Positions 10,201 to 19,343 of a stretch of 49,930 nucleotides of DNA are shown here, piece after piece. Source of the DNA: Oscillospiraceae bacterium. Its GTDB lineage: Bacteria > Bacillota_A > Clostridia > Oscillospirales > CAG-272. The position numbers and the translations under genes were made by a program. Where the stretch lies: positions 1-49,930 of the forward strand of contig SVUD01000011.1 of assembly GCA_015063445.1 (NCBI GenBank), in the 5' to 3' direction. The notes under the pieces were generated by a model. The model was not told where the DNA came from. It was given only the letters and a program-made list of their open reading frames with translations, and did no database searches. How positions within the stretch are numbered: position 1 is the stretch's first letter; every line of letters starts with the position of its first letter.

Positions 10201-11889
10201 TCAACCCCTGTCATTCTGCGAACCCGTAGGATTCAAGATACTGTATCCGACGTTAACAAGGTGGTCGGCTACACGTTCGAGTCCCGCTACAAGCGAGGAG
10301 TAGTAAGGACTTACGTCCATATTGCAGTTACCTTCCGCAAGGCGGGCGAAGTGACTTGCGATAAGCGCTTTTTTCATAGCGTCAACCTTTTCCTCGTGAA
10401 CCGTAAGCTCGGCAAGGCCTTCTCTGTTAAGATTTTCAAAGGCATCCTTGGAAATCTCGAACATTCTGAGAATTTCTACACGCATCTTCTTTATTTCGGC
10501 GCGAGCGTTCTCGGAGAACGAAATATTCTTTTTACCCATCGCTTCGCCTATTTCATAAAAGTTTTCAGCATGGTCGCCTATACGCTCAAGGTCGTTAATA
10601 ACGTGGAAATACGCACCTATAACACGCTCGTCACTCTGTTGCTCGATAACAGAGGAAAGCTTGATTAAGAACTTAGTAAGAGCGCTGTTTGTAAAGTCGA
10701 TGATCTCTTCATTCTTTCTGATAAAATCACCGTCTTCATCTTTACACGCATCCATACTTTCAAAGGATCTTACTATATTAGCTTCAACAAGACCGAGCAT
10801 ATAATCCATCTCTTTTTTAACCTGCATTAATGCTACGGGAGGAGTATTAAGAAGTCTTTCATCAACAAACTTAAGCGAACGGTGCTCGGTGTCTTCCTTG
10901 CTATCTTTAATGATGAGGGTTGAAAACTTTACAAGATGCTTGGCAAACGGAAGAAGTAAAAGAGTTGTGGATACGTTAAAGATAACGTGGAATACCGATA
11001 CACGCATCTGAAGTGACATAGGATCGCTGTTGGGGAAAATCGAAACAAGAAAATTAACCGTAGGCTCCTTGAATATCCATATAATCGCAGTAAATATAAC
11101 AGTTCCTATAACGTTAAAGAGCAGGTGTATCATTGCCACGCGCTTTGAGTTTGCGTTCGCTCCAAACGAAGCGAGAAACGCGGTTACGCAAGTACCGATA
11201 TTAGCACCGAGTATAATGAATAACGCAAGATCAAGCGATAAGAGTCCCGTACCAACCATTGTTATAACGATACCGGTTGATGCTGAGGAGCTCTGAATAA
11301 GAGCCGTAAGTATTATTCCTACCAAGATGAGCAGAAGAGGAAAATCTATCTTACTGAAAATCTCGGTAAATACTCTTTCGATAAGAGGATTTCCAAACGC
11401 ATCTTCACTGCTCATTATATTAAGACCGACAAAGATAAGTCCGAGTCCGCAGCAAAGGCTTCCGACAAGCTTAACCTTTTCTTTTGTCGCAAAGCCCATC
11501 ATAACACCCGCAAACGCAACGAAATACATTATCATATTAAATATATCGTTTTTAAGCGCTACGAGAAGTCCTGTAACGGTCGTACCGATATTGGCGCCCA
11601 TAATTATAGGTGTTGCCTGCATAAGCGTCATAACGCCCGCATTTACAAGACCTATCGCCATAATCGTTGTTGCCGCAGAGCTTTGAATAATAGCAGTTAC
11701 ACCCGCTCCTATTCCAACACCCGAGAAACGGTTATTGCTTATTTTTTCAAGCAGCTTTTTCATTCCGCTGCCGGCGCATCTCTCAAGCGCGCCGCTTAAA
11801 AAATTCATACCAACGATGAATACGCTTATTCCCGCAAACATCCATACAAGGCTTTGCAGGAGTTGTGAAACCTCGGCTGATGATATCAT
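10201..11889 (-). CDS. Na/Pi cotransporter family protein with PhoU-like C-terminal domain
   Basis: A 562-residue polytopic membrane protein. It has the two hallmark inverted repeats of the NaPi-II/YjbB/NptA family, each with a QSS motif: IQSSAATT at about 68-75 and IQSSSAST at about 198-205. Hydrophobic spans fill about residues 1-335. The soluble C-terminal part (about 345-550) is helical and PhoU-like, with ERIGDHAEN and ERVADHLVN repeats. The family carries out Na-dependent phosphate uptake or efflux at the cytoplasmic membrane, with PhoU-like parts likely regulating it. The ATG at 11887-11889 is chosen over a start 84 bases upstream because AAAGGAG sits 6 bases before it. A promoter lies at 11977-12005. 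Direction of transport cannot be read from sequence. Confidence 0.9.
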   Translation of the reverse strand: MISSAEVSQLLQSLVWMFAGISVFIVGMNFLSGALERCAGSGMKKLLEKISNNRFSGVGIGAGVTAIIQSSAATTIMAIGLVNAGVMTLMQATPIIMGANIGTTVTGLLVALKNDIFNMIMYFVAFAGVMMGFATKEKVKLVGSLCCGLGLIFVGLNIMSSEDAFGNPLIERVFTEIFSKIDFPLLLILVGIILTALIQSSSASTGIVITMVGTGLLSLDLALFIILGANIGTCVTAFLASFGANANSKRVAMIHLLFNVIGTVIFTAIIWIFKEPTVNFLVSIFPNSDPMSLQMRVSVFHVIFNVSTTLLLLPFAKHLVKFSTLIIKDSKEDTEHRSLKFVDERLLNTPPVALMQVKKEMDYMLGLVEANIVRSFESMDACKDEDGDFIRKNEEIIDFTNSALTKFLIKLSSVIEQQSDERVIGAYFHVINDLERIGDHAENFYEIGEAMGKKNISFSENARAEIKKMRVEILRMFEISKDAFENLNREGLAELTVHEEKVDAMKKALIASHFARLAEGNCNMDVSPYYSSLVAGLERVADHLVNVGYSILNPTGSQNDRG

Positions 11890-11976
11890 TTTTTCTCCTT
11901 TTAACGTCCAAAAAACAGACAAGTTTTTGCTTTTTGCTTTTATAGAGGAAACAAAGAATACCTTTATCCCCATTAT

Positions 11977-12005
11977 ATTCTATCACACGTCTTTTATTTT
12001 GTCAA
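11977..12005 (-). promoter_or_regulatory. Promoter of the Na/Pi cotransporter gene
   Basis: On the minus strand TTGACA (12000-12005), a 17-bp spacer and TAGAAT (11977-11982) form a good sigma-A promoter about 90 bp upstream of the chosen start codon. A TATAAT lies a few bases further downstream, but at poor spacing. Confidence 0.65.
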
Positions 12006-12135
12006 ATACTTTTTTAAAAAAAGTATCCTGTTTTCATTTCAGAAGCAACGTTATTTATTCTTGCGAATTTTTTCTCCCTTTTCTTCATATTATAATGTAT
12101 CGTTACTTTCACGATTTTACATACCTCAAAAACTC

Positions 12136-12164
12136 TTGACAATCAAGAAAAGTGGCGTTATAAT
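12136..12164 (+). promoter_or_regulatory. Perfect-consensus sigma-A promoter for a small membrane protein
   Basis: TTGACA (12136-12141), a 17-bp spacer and TATAAT (12159-12164) on the plus strand. It is the textbook consensus and lies 50 bp before the start codon at 12214, suggesting strong constitutive expression. Confidence 0.85.
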
Positions 12165-12213
12165 ATATACGGTGGTGTTTTATGCATCTCACAAATCTTT
12201 TAAGGAGGCTATT

Positions 12214-12474
12214 ATGGATTTAAAGAAGCTTTTCCCTCTCTCTTGGAAGTACTCCAAGGATGCCGCTAACCTTATCGTTGGTATTCTTATGTACCTCGCG
12301 GTTGGTATTATCGCAGGCGTTATGATCTGGCTTTCCGGTCTTATTATCGGTTGGATTCCCGTTGTCGGCGCAATCGTTGGCTGGGTTCTCAGAATCGCAA
12401 GCATCCTCGTTGACGTTTACGTTGTCGTAGGAATCATAGTACAGATTCTTGTTTTTGCAAAGGTTATTAAGTAA
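12214..12474 (+). CDS. Small two-span membrane protein (86 aa), unknown function
   Basis: An 86-residue protein. After a short amphipathic start (MDLKKLFPLSWKYSKDA) come two strongly hydrophobic stretches at about 18-40 and 43-80, rich in Val, Ile and Gly, with a central GWIPVVGAIVGW. The ATG at 12214 follows TAAGGAGG at ideal spacing; the longer open frame from 12061 starts inside and upstream of the promoter and is not used. It is a monocistronic unit with a perfect promoter upstream and a bidirectional terminator downstream, so it may be abundant. I do not recognise a family with known function. A stress-related or membrane-stabilising small protein is possible but is a guess. Confidence 0.8.
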   Translation: MDLKKLFPLSWKYSKDAANLIVGILMYLAVGIIAGVMIWLSGLIIGWIPVVGAIVGWVLRIASILVDVYVVVGIIVQILVFAKVIK

Positions 12475-12481
12475 AAGCGAA

Positions 12482-12540
12482 TAAAAAAGCCTTAACGAAG
12501 CTTCTCTTTGATGAGAATTTTTCGCTAAGGCTTTTTTATT
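12482..12540. terminator. Bidirectional terminator between convergent genes
   Basis: AAAAAAGCCTTAACGAA (left) and TTCGCTAAGGCTTTTTT (right) form a 13-bp stem with one mismatch. A-tracts and T-tracts on both sides mean it can end transcription of the plus-strand small membrane protein and of the minus-strand gene at 12560-13969. Confidence 0.85.
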
Positions 12541-12559
12541 ATCTGATTTACGTCAAGAA

Positions 12560-13969
12560 TTAATCCTGAACGTCACTCATGCCATCGTTAGCACTGTCCC
12601 AAACAACCTTTGCGGGACAACCGAAGTTCCACTGGTTATGCCAGAAGCGAGGCTTACTCTTACGCTCGCAATGGATCTCGGTAAGCTCGGTGCATCCGAA
12701 GAATGCATATCCTTCAATATAAACAACGCTTTCGGGAATAACGATAACGTTTATATCCTGGCGATGTCTGTATTTCTTTGCCTTGATCTTTTTCGTTCTC
12801 TTACCTACGAATACGATCTTGGGAACGGGCTTAACCTCGGGCTCAGGCTGGGGCTCAGGCTGGGGCTCGGGCTTAGGCTCACTCTTCTTTTTATCCTTTT
12901 TCTTTTTCTTGGGTTTATCCTCTTCCTCTTCGGAAGGCTCTTCTACGGGAGCAGGCTCTTCCTCGGGCTCTTCCTCGTCCATAGGCTCTTCATCATCAGC
13001 CTGTTTCTTTTCGAGCTTAGGCTCAATCATACCGAAGATAAAAGCGGCAACTCCAACGAGAAGGAATGAAGCGTATGAAATGAGGCGTTCCTTCGCAAAG
13101 CTCTCATTTATGAGTATAAGCAACGCTACGCCAAGCACGGAGAGAACCAAAAGTATAGCTCCCGCGCGCTTTGTTCCCTTGTTGGGAAGTGCGATAGTCG
13201 ATCTGCAGCTTGTAATCATACCAAGCGCTGTAAGAGACATAAGTCCGCAAACAACGTACCACGCAACGACGTATATGAAGTCAAGCATAACCTTAAACGT
13301 TAAGCCCTTCATAAAGTGAACGAGCGTATCTACGGAGGTGATAACGTAGTAAGAGGTATTCATCATAACGAGTCCGATGATCGCAAACATGATAGCGCAG
13401 TAAACGATCTGGAATACACACGTCATAAAGGGAGCCTTAGAGAGAATACATCTTGAAAGTCTTGAAATAAGCACGCCTGCGGCAACTACGATTATAAGAA
13501 GCTTAGCGCTGTTAAGAAGCTTAACAGGGAATACCCACGACGCAAGAAGCATAAAGAAGAGCATCCATCCGCTGCTTGCGATAAATCTTCTTGAAATAGC
13601 AAAGCTGTTCTTGTGATTTCTGAGAAGCTTATCCTCGCTACCGAAGAAGAGGAAGAAGAATCTTACAAGCGATATAATGAAGCTTACCGCCGCGATTATA
13701 AGTACCACGGAATGAAGGAAAATAAGTAATCCCGGGAATACGTCAGCCTTGCCCGTGAAAACGTTTTTAAGCCATTCAATCAGGTCTTTTACGTGATTTT
13801 TTAAATTGATGCCATTGGCAAAACCAATTCTGCAGCTTGACGAAAGAGAAGCTATTCCGTTATAGAATATAAGCCCTCCGTAAAGCTGAAGCAAAAGCAT
13901 TATAAACGATGAAAGCTTTGCTGTCAACGATGCCCAAAAGGACAAGCGGTTTACATTAGAGTTTTCCAT
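12560..13969 (-). CDS. Polytopic membrane protein with acidic Pro/Glu linker and C-terminal single LRR_5 module
   Basis: A 469-residue protein. Roughly eight hydrophobic spans occupy residues 15-320. Next is a low-complexity linker (about 322-390) of EE/EP/PEPQPE and a KKKKKDKKK stretch, then a short C-terminal domain (about 393-450) with IVIPESVVYIEGYAFFGC. That is one copy of the BspA-type LRR_5 unit found in the giant proteins nearby. The start ATG overlaps the end of the upstream 46-residue gene by 19 bp, so translation is probably coupled. Function is unknown. The membrane core plus flexible arm suggests the LRR module is held away from the membrane on a tether. The Lys/Glu-rich linker and the positive-inside rule hint that this tail is cytoplasmic, which would be unusual for a BspA-type module. 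Confidence 0.75.
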   Translation of the reverse strand: MENSNVNRLSFWASLTAKLSSFIMLLLQLYGGLIFYNGIASLSSSCRIGFANGINLKNHVKDLIEWLKNVFTGKADVFPGLLIFLHSVVLIIAAVSFIISLVRFFFLFFGSEDKLLRNHKNSFAISRRFIASSGWMLFFMLLASWVFPVKLLNSAKLLIIVVAAGVLISRLSRCILSKAPFMTCVFQIVYCAIMFAIIGLVMMNTSYYVITSVDTLVHFMKGLTFKVMLDFIYVVAWYVVCGLMSLTALGMITSCRSTIALPNKGTKRAGAILLVLSVLGVALLILINESFAKERLISYASFLLVGVAAFIFGMIEPKLEKKQADDEEPMDEEEPEEEPAPVEEPSEEEEDKPKKKKKDKKKSEPKPEPQPEPQPEPEVKPVPKIVFVGKRTKKIKAKKYRHRQDINVIVIPESVVYIEGYAFFGCTELTEIHCERKSKPRFWHNQWNFGCPAKVVWDSANDGMSDVQD

Positions 13970-14091
13970 TGTTCTACCTCCCCAAAAGCATCTTTGAACG
14001 TTTTAACGGATTCCAAAGCAACGTCCTTTGCCAAGTACACAGCACCGGCAAGGCATGCCAACGTCAAAACGAAGAGTATCAGTTTTTTCAT
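13951..14091 (-). CDS. Tiny single-span membrane or secreted protein (46 aa)
   Basis: A 46-residue protein starting MKKLILFVLTLACLAGAVYL, one N-terminal hydrophobic segment followed by a short charged tail ending QWKTLM. The ATG at 14089-14091 has GGAGGG six bases upstream; a longer frame to 14151 lacks such a site. It ends inside the following membrane-LRR gene (19-bp overlap, different frame), so it may act as a translational leader or as a small partner subunit of that protein. It could be a signal peptide-bearing peptide or a signal-anchored one; a Cys at 13 lies in LACLAG but is not a convincing lipobox. Confidence 0.65.
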   Translation of the reverse strand: MKKLILFVLTLACLAGAVYLAKDVALESVKTFKDAFGEVEQWKTLM

Positions 14092-14122
14092 TTTATGCCC
14101 TCCAAAAAAATCAGGATAATCT

Positions 14123-14151
14123 ATTTTACCACATTTAGACAAAAAAAGCAA
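14123..14151 (-). promoter_or_regulatory. Promoter of the small-protein/membrane-LRR operon
   Basis: TTGCTT (14146-14151), a 17-bp spacer and TAAAAT (14123-14128) on the minus strand, about 32 bp before the ATG at 14091. Between this and the groEL terminator (14152-14395) I see only AT-rich sequence without a credible gene. Confidence 0.6.
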
Positions 14152-14395
14152 TATTTTTGTTCACTTAATTAAAATATTTTTTCACGGCTCCTCCACGATT
14201 TGTATTGTTTTAACACGGTATGCGCCCTTTGCGTTTTTTGCCATTTTCGCGCCGTTTTTACAGTGCCTTGGCAAAAATGTAAATTTTTATTTTACTTGTA
14301 TATATTTTTCCGAAAAGAAAAATGCGCATTTGAAATTTTAAAAAACGCGATAAAGCGACACAAATGGAAACTTTTGTTGTCATTATAGTTTGTTT

Positions 14396-14451
14396 ATCAA
14401 AAACAAAACGCCTGCGGCGCATATCCAAAGATATAAAGCCGTAGGCGTTAT
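14396..14451 (-). terminator. Terminator after groEL
   Basis: Inverted repeat ACGCCTGCGGC/GCCGTAGGCGT just beyond the groEL stop. In the minus direction it is followed by TTTTGTTTTTG, a typical rho-independent terminator. Confidence 0.8.
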
Positions 14452-14462
14452 ATTGTTCATTA

Positions 14463-16401
<1,939 letters not shown>

Positions 16402-16434
16402 ATTTTTTCCTCCTTAATAGCTTAGCTTCACAAA

Positions 16435-16461
16435 TTAGCACTCAGAAAGCGAGAGTGCTAA
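16435..16461 (-). promoter_or_regulatory. CIRCE operator of groES-groEL
   Basis: TTAGCACTC, nine bases, GAGTGCTAA: a perfect 9-N9-9 CIRCE inverted repeat, 33 bp upstream of the groES start. In Firmicutes this is the binding site of the HrcA repressor, giving heat-shock induction. hrcA itself is not in the window. Confidence 0.97.
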
Positions 16462-16475
16462 TATATACAATGTAT

Positions 16476-16504
16476 ATTTTATACCACAAGTATATAAAAA
16501 TCAA
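16476..16504 (-). promoter_or_regulatory. Promoter of groES-groEL
   Basis: TTGATT (16499-16504), 17-bp spacer and TAAAAT (16476-16481) on the minus strand, placed immediately upstream of CIRCE so that the operator covers the transcription start. This is the usual layout for a class I heat-shock operon. Confidence 0.7.
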
Positions 16505-16541
16505 TACTTTTTATATTTTTTCACAATTTGTTAACAATTTG

Positions 16542-17330
16542 CTACGCCTCCATTTTTTCTTTCAGAATTTTGAGAATTTTCTTTTCCTCGCGTGAGATTT
16601 TAACCTGCGTTACGCCGAGACATTTTGCGGTTTCCATCTGCGAAAGATCCTTGAAATATCTGAGAATTATGAGCTTCCTCTGCCATTCATCGAGCTTCTC
16701 TATCGCCAAATTCAAGGATAGCTTGTCAAAAGCTCTATCCTCCTCATCCTCGTCGAAGATAGTGCTTCCGAGAGATACGGAATCATCATCGAGATAAGCG
16801 TTTTCATCAAGAGAGCGTATAGGCGCGCCCGCGGCTAAAGCGGATGCCGCGTCCTCCGGCGTTATCCCGAGGGCTTTCGCAACGTCTGAAATGGACGTTG
16901 ACTCCCCCATTACCTGCCGCTTTTCCCTTTCCTGCGAAACAATTGCCGAGAGTCTTTTTTCCTCTCTTGATACCTTTATCATTCCGTCATCACGCAAAAA
17001 GCGTCTGATTTCTCCGAAAATAAGCGGTACGGCATAGGTTGAAAAAGCGCATTCGCGCGAAAAATCAAAGGTATTGATTGCTTTTACAAGCCCTATATTT
17101 CCCGTCGCTATAAGGTCCTCGCTGTCAACGCCGCGCGAGGAGAATCTCGCCGCTATGCTGCAAACGAGAGGCTTGTTTAAAATAACTATCTCCTCTCCCG
17201 CGTCAACGTCACCCTGCCTGTATCTTTTTATCAGCTCGGGATTTTTATCATATGAACGCTTTAACTGTTTTTTCGACTCGACCGTCATCTCCGAGCTTAC
17301 AGCCCTTACCTCTTTTACACCGGAATTCAT
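16542..17330 (-). CDS. sigF: Sporulation sigma factor SigF (SpoIIAC)
   Basis: A 262-residue sigma-70 family factor of the SigF/SigG/SigB group. Region 2 is seen as DLIATGNIGLVKAINTFD and FSTYAVPLIFGEIRRFLRDD (about 72-115), and region 4 as the C-terminal helix-turn-helix LSQMETAKCLGVTQVKISRE (about 230-250). SigF is the first forespore-specific sigma factor. The ATG at 17330 overlaps the stop of the upstream anti-sigma gene by four bases (ATGA), so translation is coupled. SigG is similar in sequence, but the spoIIAA and spoIIAB genes directly upstream decide for SigF. The gene lies 141 bp upstream of groES with no terminator seen between them. Confidence 0.93.
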   Translation of the reverse strand: MNSGVKEVRAVSSEMTVESKKQLKRSYDKNPELIKRYRQGDVDAGEEIVILNKPLVCSIAARFSSRGVDSEDLIATGNIGLVKAINTFDFSRECAFSTYAVPLIFGEIRRFLRDDGMIKVSREEKRLSAIVSQEREKRQVMGESTSISDVAKALGITPEDAASALAAGAPIRSLDENAYLDDDSVSLGSTIFDEDEEDRAFDKLSLNLAIEKLDEWQRKLIILRYFKDLSQMETAKCLGVTQVKISREEKKILKILKEKMEA

Positions 17331-17788
17331 TTTTCTCCTTCAGCAGAGGATTTTAAAAATTTTCTCATCAGAACGGTAGTTCCCTTTCCACGCTTGGATT
17401 TTACATTCAAAGCATCGGTAAAGCTTTCCATAACGAGAAATCCCATGCCACATCTTTCCGTTCCGTCTCCTGTCGTAAACATAGGCTTCATAGCCTCCTC
17501 GACGTTTTCTATTCCGCATCCGTTATCCGATATTTCTATGGATACCTCGCGTGTGTTATAAAGACGAACGGATATGTATATGTTTCCGCATTCCCCCGAG
17601 GGAATATCGCGGTAAGCATGAACTATACAGTTTGTAACCGCCTCCGACACCGCAAGGCGCACGTCTCCAAGCTCCTCTACGGTTGGATCAAGCTCTGCTA
17701 AAAAAGCGGATATCACAGATCTGCATACGCTCTCGTTAACGCTTATCGCCGGAAGTCTAAGCTTCATTTCGTTTATTATCGTCCTCAT
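17327..17788 (-). CDS. spoIIAB: Anti-sigma F factor / serine kinase SpoIIAB
   Basis: A 153-residue GHKL-fold protein that binds and holds SigF and phosphorylates SpoIIAA. The ATP-binding boxes are visible: N box EAVTNCIVHAY (about 49-59), G1 box DNGCGI (about 88-93) and G2 box GMGFLVMESF (about 113-122). The first residues NEMKLRLPAISVNES match the start of SpoIIAB proteins. The ATG at 17786-17788 has AGGAG upstream; an internal ATG at codon 8 is an alternative. It lies 23 bp after spoIIAA and overlaps sigF by 4 bp. Confidence 0.94.
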   Translation of the reverse strand: MRTIINEMKLRLPAISVNESVCRSVISAFLAELDPTVEELGDVRLAVSEAVTNCIVHAYRDIPSGECGNIYISVRLYNTREVSIEISDNGCGIENVEEAMKPMFTTGDGTERCGMGFLVMESFTDALNVKSKRGKGTTVLMRKFLKSSAEGEK

Positions 17789-17811
17789 TTTTTATCTCCT
17801 GTTTTACCTTT

Positions 17812-18126
17812 TTATTTTATTCTGACATTGGGAATTTTCTCTATTCCGGACATGCGTACAAGCCGCCTTAAGCTTCCCTTGAGCCCTGTCACCTCGACGA
17901 CAGTACCGTTTTTTTCCGCCTTTGCGGCGCGTCCTATAATAAGTCCTATTCCCGAGCTATCCATAAACGTTACCGCTGAAAAATCCAGCCTTAAACAAGC
18001 AATACCCTGATCCGCAAGCTTGCCGTCTATCATTTCGCGTATTACCCTCGCGGTGTGATGATCTATTTCGCACCCCACCATCGCCACGAGAGCATCGCCT
18101 TCTCTTTTTATTTCGCAATCCTTCAT
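17812..18126 (-). CDS. spoIIAA: Anti-sigma F factor antagonist SpoIIAA (STAS domain)
   Basis: A 104-residue STAS-domain protein. The conserved motif MDSSGIGLI (about 57-65) holds the serine that SpoIIAB phosphorylates; in its unphosphorylated state the protein releases SigF. The ATG at 18124-18126 is chosen because AAAGGAGAG lies upstream of it; the open frame to 18246 has no matching site. It is the first gene of spoIIAA-spoIIAB-sigF. No clear sigma-H promoter could be recognised in the 160 bp upstream. Confidence 0.92.
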   Translation of the reverse strand: MKDCEIKREGDALVAMVGCEIDHHTARVIREMIDGKLADQGIACLRLDFSAVTFMDSSGIGLIIGRAAKAEKNGTVVEVTGLKGSLRRLVRMSGIEKIPNVRIK

Positions 18127-18287
18127 TCTTCTCTCCTTTTCACGACTCTCGAAAATACCGATTGTGCCGCGATAAACGTCTTTTTTAAAACTTAAAGCCT
18201 TTATTCTCAATGCATAAAAACCTTTTAAGCACATATATTTTAGCAAACGCCTTTTGAAAAAAATGTCGTACTATGCAATTATATTTT

Positions 18288-18635
18288 TTATTTTTTTGCC
18301 TCGTAAAAAACGTCCGGCGATGAGTCGAGAAGATGAAGCTTTTCCGCTATTTTCCTTTTGATCGCAAGCTTGCTTTTTTTATAAAAAACTTCGGAAAACG
18401 CGTCGATTTCCGTATTCGCGTATCCTACGCCCTGACCGATATCCCTTATAAAGCTCTCGGCGTAAGGCGAGCCAACAACCTCAGCCGCTCCGTCAAGCAT
18501 TTTTGAATTAATGTATATGTATTCCATACGGACACGCGCGCCGACGCTTTTTTCCCTTATCGCTCTTTCACGAATACAGTAATGAGCGCATAGCGCCTCA
18601 ACTATATCCGAAACCATTCTTTCGGAAATACTCAT
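18288..18635 (-). CDS. Small helical protein, unknown; second gene of repressor-controlled pair
   Basis: A 115-residue, mostly helical and charged protein (MSISERMV...). The middle contains YIYINSKMLDGAAEVVG, and the C-terminal half FSEVFYKKSKLAIKRKIAEKLHLL is strongly basic. It has no signal peptide, membrane span or catalytic motif. The ATG at 18633-18635 shares one base with the stop of the upstream gene (TGATG), and GAGGTG lies ten bases before, so the pair is translationally coupled. The style resembles small phage or mobile-element helper proteins, but I cannot name a family. Its promoter region is covered by operators likely bound by the S24 repressor encoded divergently at 19344. Confidence 0.7.
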   Translation of the reverse strand: MSISERMVSDIVEALCAHYCIRERAIREKSVGARVRMEYIYINSKMLDGAAEVVGSPYAESFIRDIGQGVGYANTEIDAFSEVFYKKSKLAIKRKIAEKLHLLDSSPDVFYEAKK

Positions 18636-18961
18636 CAAAGCCTATCACCTCTTTCATAACCGAAGCACATATCGACGCTTGAAATAAGCTCCGCCTTAAG
18701 CTCGTCAAGTCTTTCGTTTAAATCTCGAAGCTCCGATAACGCCTCCTCGGCATACTTTAAAAGCTCCGTAACCGTTTCTGCCCTTTTTACCGCGTCGGCA
18801 GGGCTTTCTTCATTAAATATGTCGGATAAAAGCTCTCTTATATTCAACGCCTCGTTAACCTCCGAGATACGCTCCGAAATATACCTTATATCCTCTTTGA
18901 TTTCGGTTTGCGAACGGTACGCACCCTTCACGTTATCCGCTTTATTATGAAGCTGATACAT
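18635..18961 (-). CDS. Small coiled-coil protein, unknown; first gene of repressor-controlled pair
   Basis: A 108-residue acidic protein. Two long heptad-like helices are predicted at about 18-60 (IKEDIRYISERISEVNEALN) and 65-95 (LLKYAEEALSELRDLNERLD), so it is likely a coiled coil. It carries no known motif. The start ATG at 18961 follows GAAGGGAAG; its transcript begins near 19162, giving a ~200-nt leader that holds a hairpin (19056-19080). It is coupled by a one-base overlap to the next gene. Together with the S24 repressor it forms a compact three-gene module between the spoIIA operon and the uronate locus. Confidence 0.7.
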   Translation of the reverse strand: MYQLHNKADNVKGAYRSQTEIKEDIRYISERISEVNEALNIRELLSDIFNEESPADAVKRAETVTELLKYAEEALSELRDLNERLDELKAELISSVDMCFGYERGDRL

Positions 18962-19055
18962 TTTTTCACTTCCCTTCTTTTATTTCTTCCTGTCTTGCGT
19001 CCTCCTCTCTTCGAATTTTTCGGCGCTCACACCGATAAAGAATATATGAAAGATT

Positions 19056-19080
19056 AAAACCGCGCACACCTTACGGTTTT
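19056..19080 (-). other. Leader hairpin (possible attenuator)
   Basis: AAAACCG and CGGTTTT arms with an 11-nt loop in the ~200-nt leader of the coiled-coil gene. In the minus direction it is followed only by AATCTTTC, so it is a weak terminator at best. It may affect expression of the pair after promoter release. Confidence 0.4.
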
Positions 19081-19168
19081 ATTTCTCATTCCTTACGCCT
19101 TTAAATTTTTTTGATTTAGCAAGTCACGCATTGAGTAACAAAGCGACAAAGTCACTTATTACGTGACA

Positions 19169-19197
19169 ATTGTAGCACATCGAAAGTAACTTGTCAA
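19169..19197 (-). promoter_or_regulatory. Promoter of the two small unknown genes
   Basis: TTGACA (19192-19197), 17-bp spacer, TACAAT (19169-19174) on the minus strand. The -35 box touches one AAGTGACTT operator, and another exact operator lies just downstream of the likely start point. Confidence 0.75.
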
Positions 19198-19236
19198 GTG
19201 ACTTTTTCGAAAAAACAAAAATTTTTCTCACACCTA

Positions 19237-19265
19237 TTGCATATTAAGTGACTTTGTGTTACAAT
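19237..19265 (+). promoter_or_regulatory. Promoter of the S24 repressor gene
   Basis: TTGCAT (19237-19242), 17-bp spacer, TACAAT (19260-19265). The spacer contains the operator AAGTGACTTTGT and a second copy covers the predicted start point, implying autorepression. Confidence 0.72.
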
Positions 19266-19343
19266 ATAGGTGACTTTGTCGAATAATCTCGATATTAGTA
19301 TTTACCGATGCTCAAAGCAGACGCATCGAGGAGGTGTTTTTTT

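Larger units (their letters stand above)
19146..19279. promoter_or_regulatory. Repeated AAGTGACTTTGT operators in a divergent control region
   Basis: A 12-base motif recurs in both orientations: ACAAAGTCACTT (19146-19157, exact reverse complement), AAGTGACTTTTT (19196-19207), AAGTGACTTTGT (19246-19257) and AGGTGACTTTGT (19268-19279). Partial copies lie at about 19161-19174 and 19182-19195. The copies fall inside or next to the -35/-10 elements of both divergent promoters; the two right-hand copies are 22 bp apart, two helical turns. This is the arrangement of a repressor that controls itself and a target operon, most simply the S24 repressor starting at 19344. Confidence 0.75.

Noticed and set aside
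9966..10229. An 87-codon plus-strand frame in the gap
   Set aside because: It runs through the terminator hairpin and into the antisense of the cotransporter gene, with no ribosome site.
11890..11973. Longer start for the Na/Pi cotransporter
   Set aside because: The ATG at 11889 is preceded by AAAGGAG, and the upstream codons overlap the promoter leader and do not look like the family.
14200..14388. A 62-codon frame between groEL and the small-protein operon
   Set aside because: AT-rich, no ribosome site and no protein-like pattern; treated as non-coding.
18127..18246. A longer SpoIIAA N-terminus and a sigma-H promoter
   Set aside because: The good AAAGGAG site fixes the start at 18126, and no convincing sigma-H -35/-10 pair could be read.
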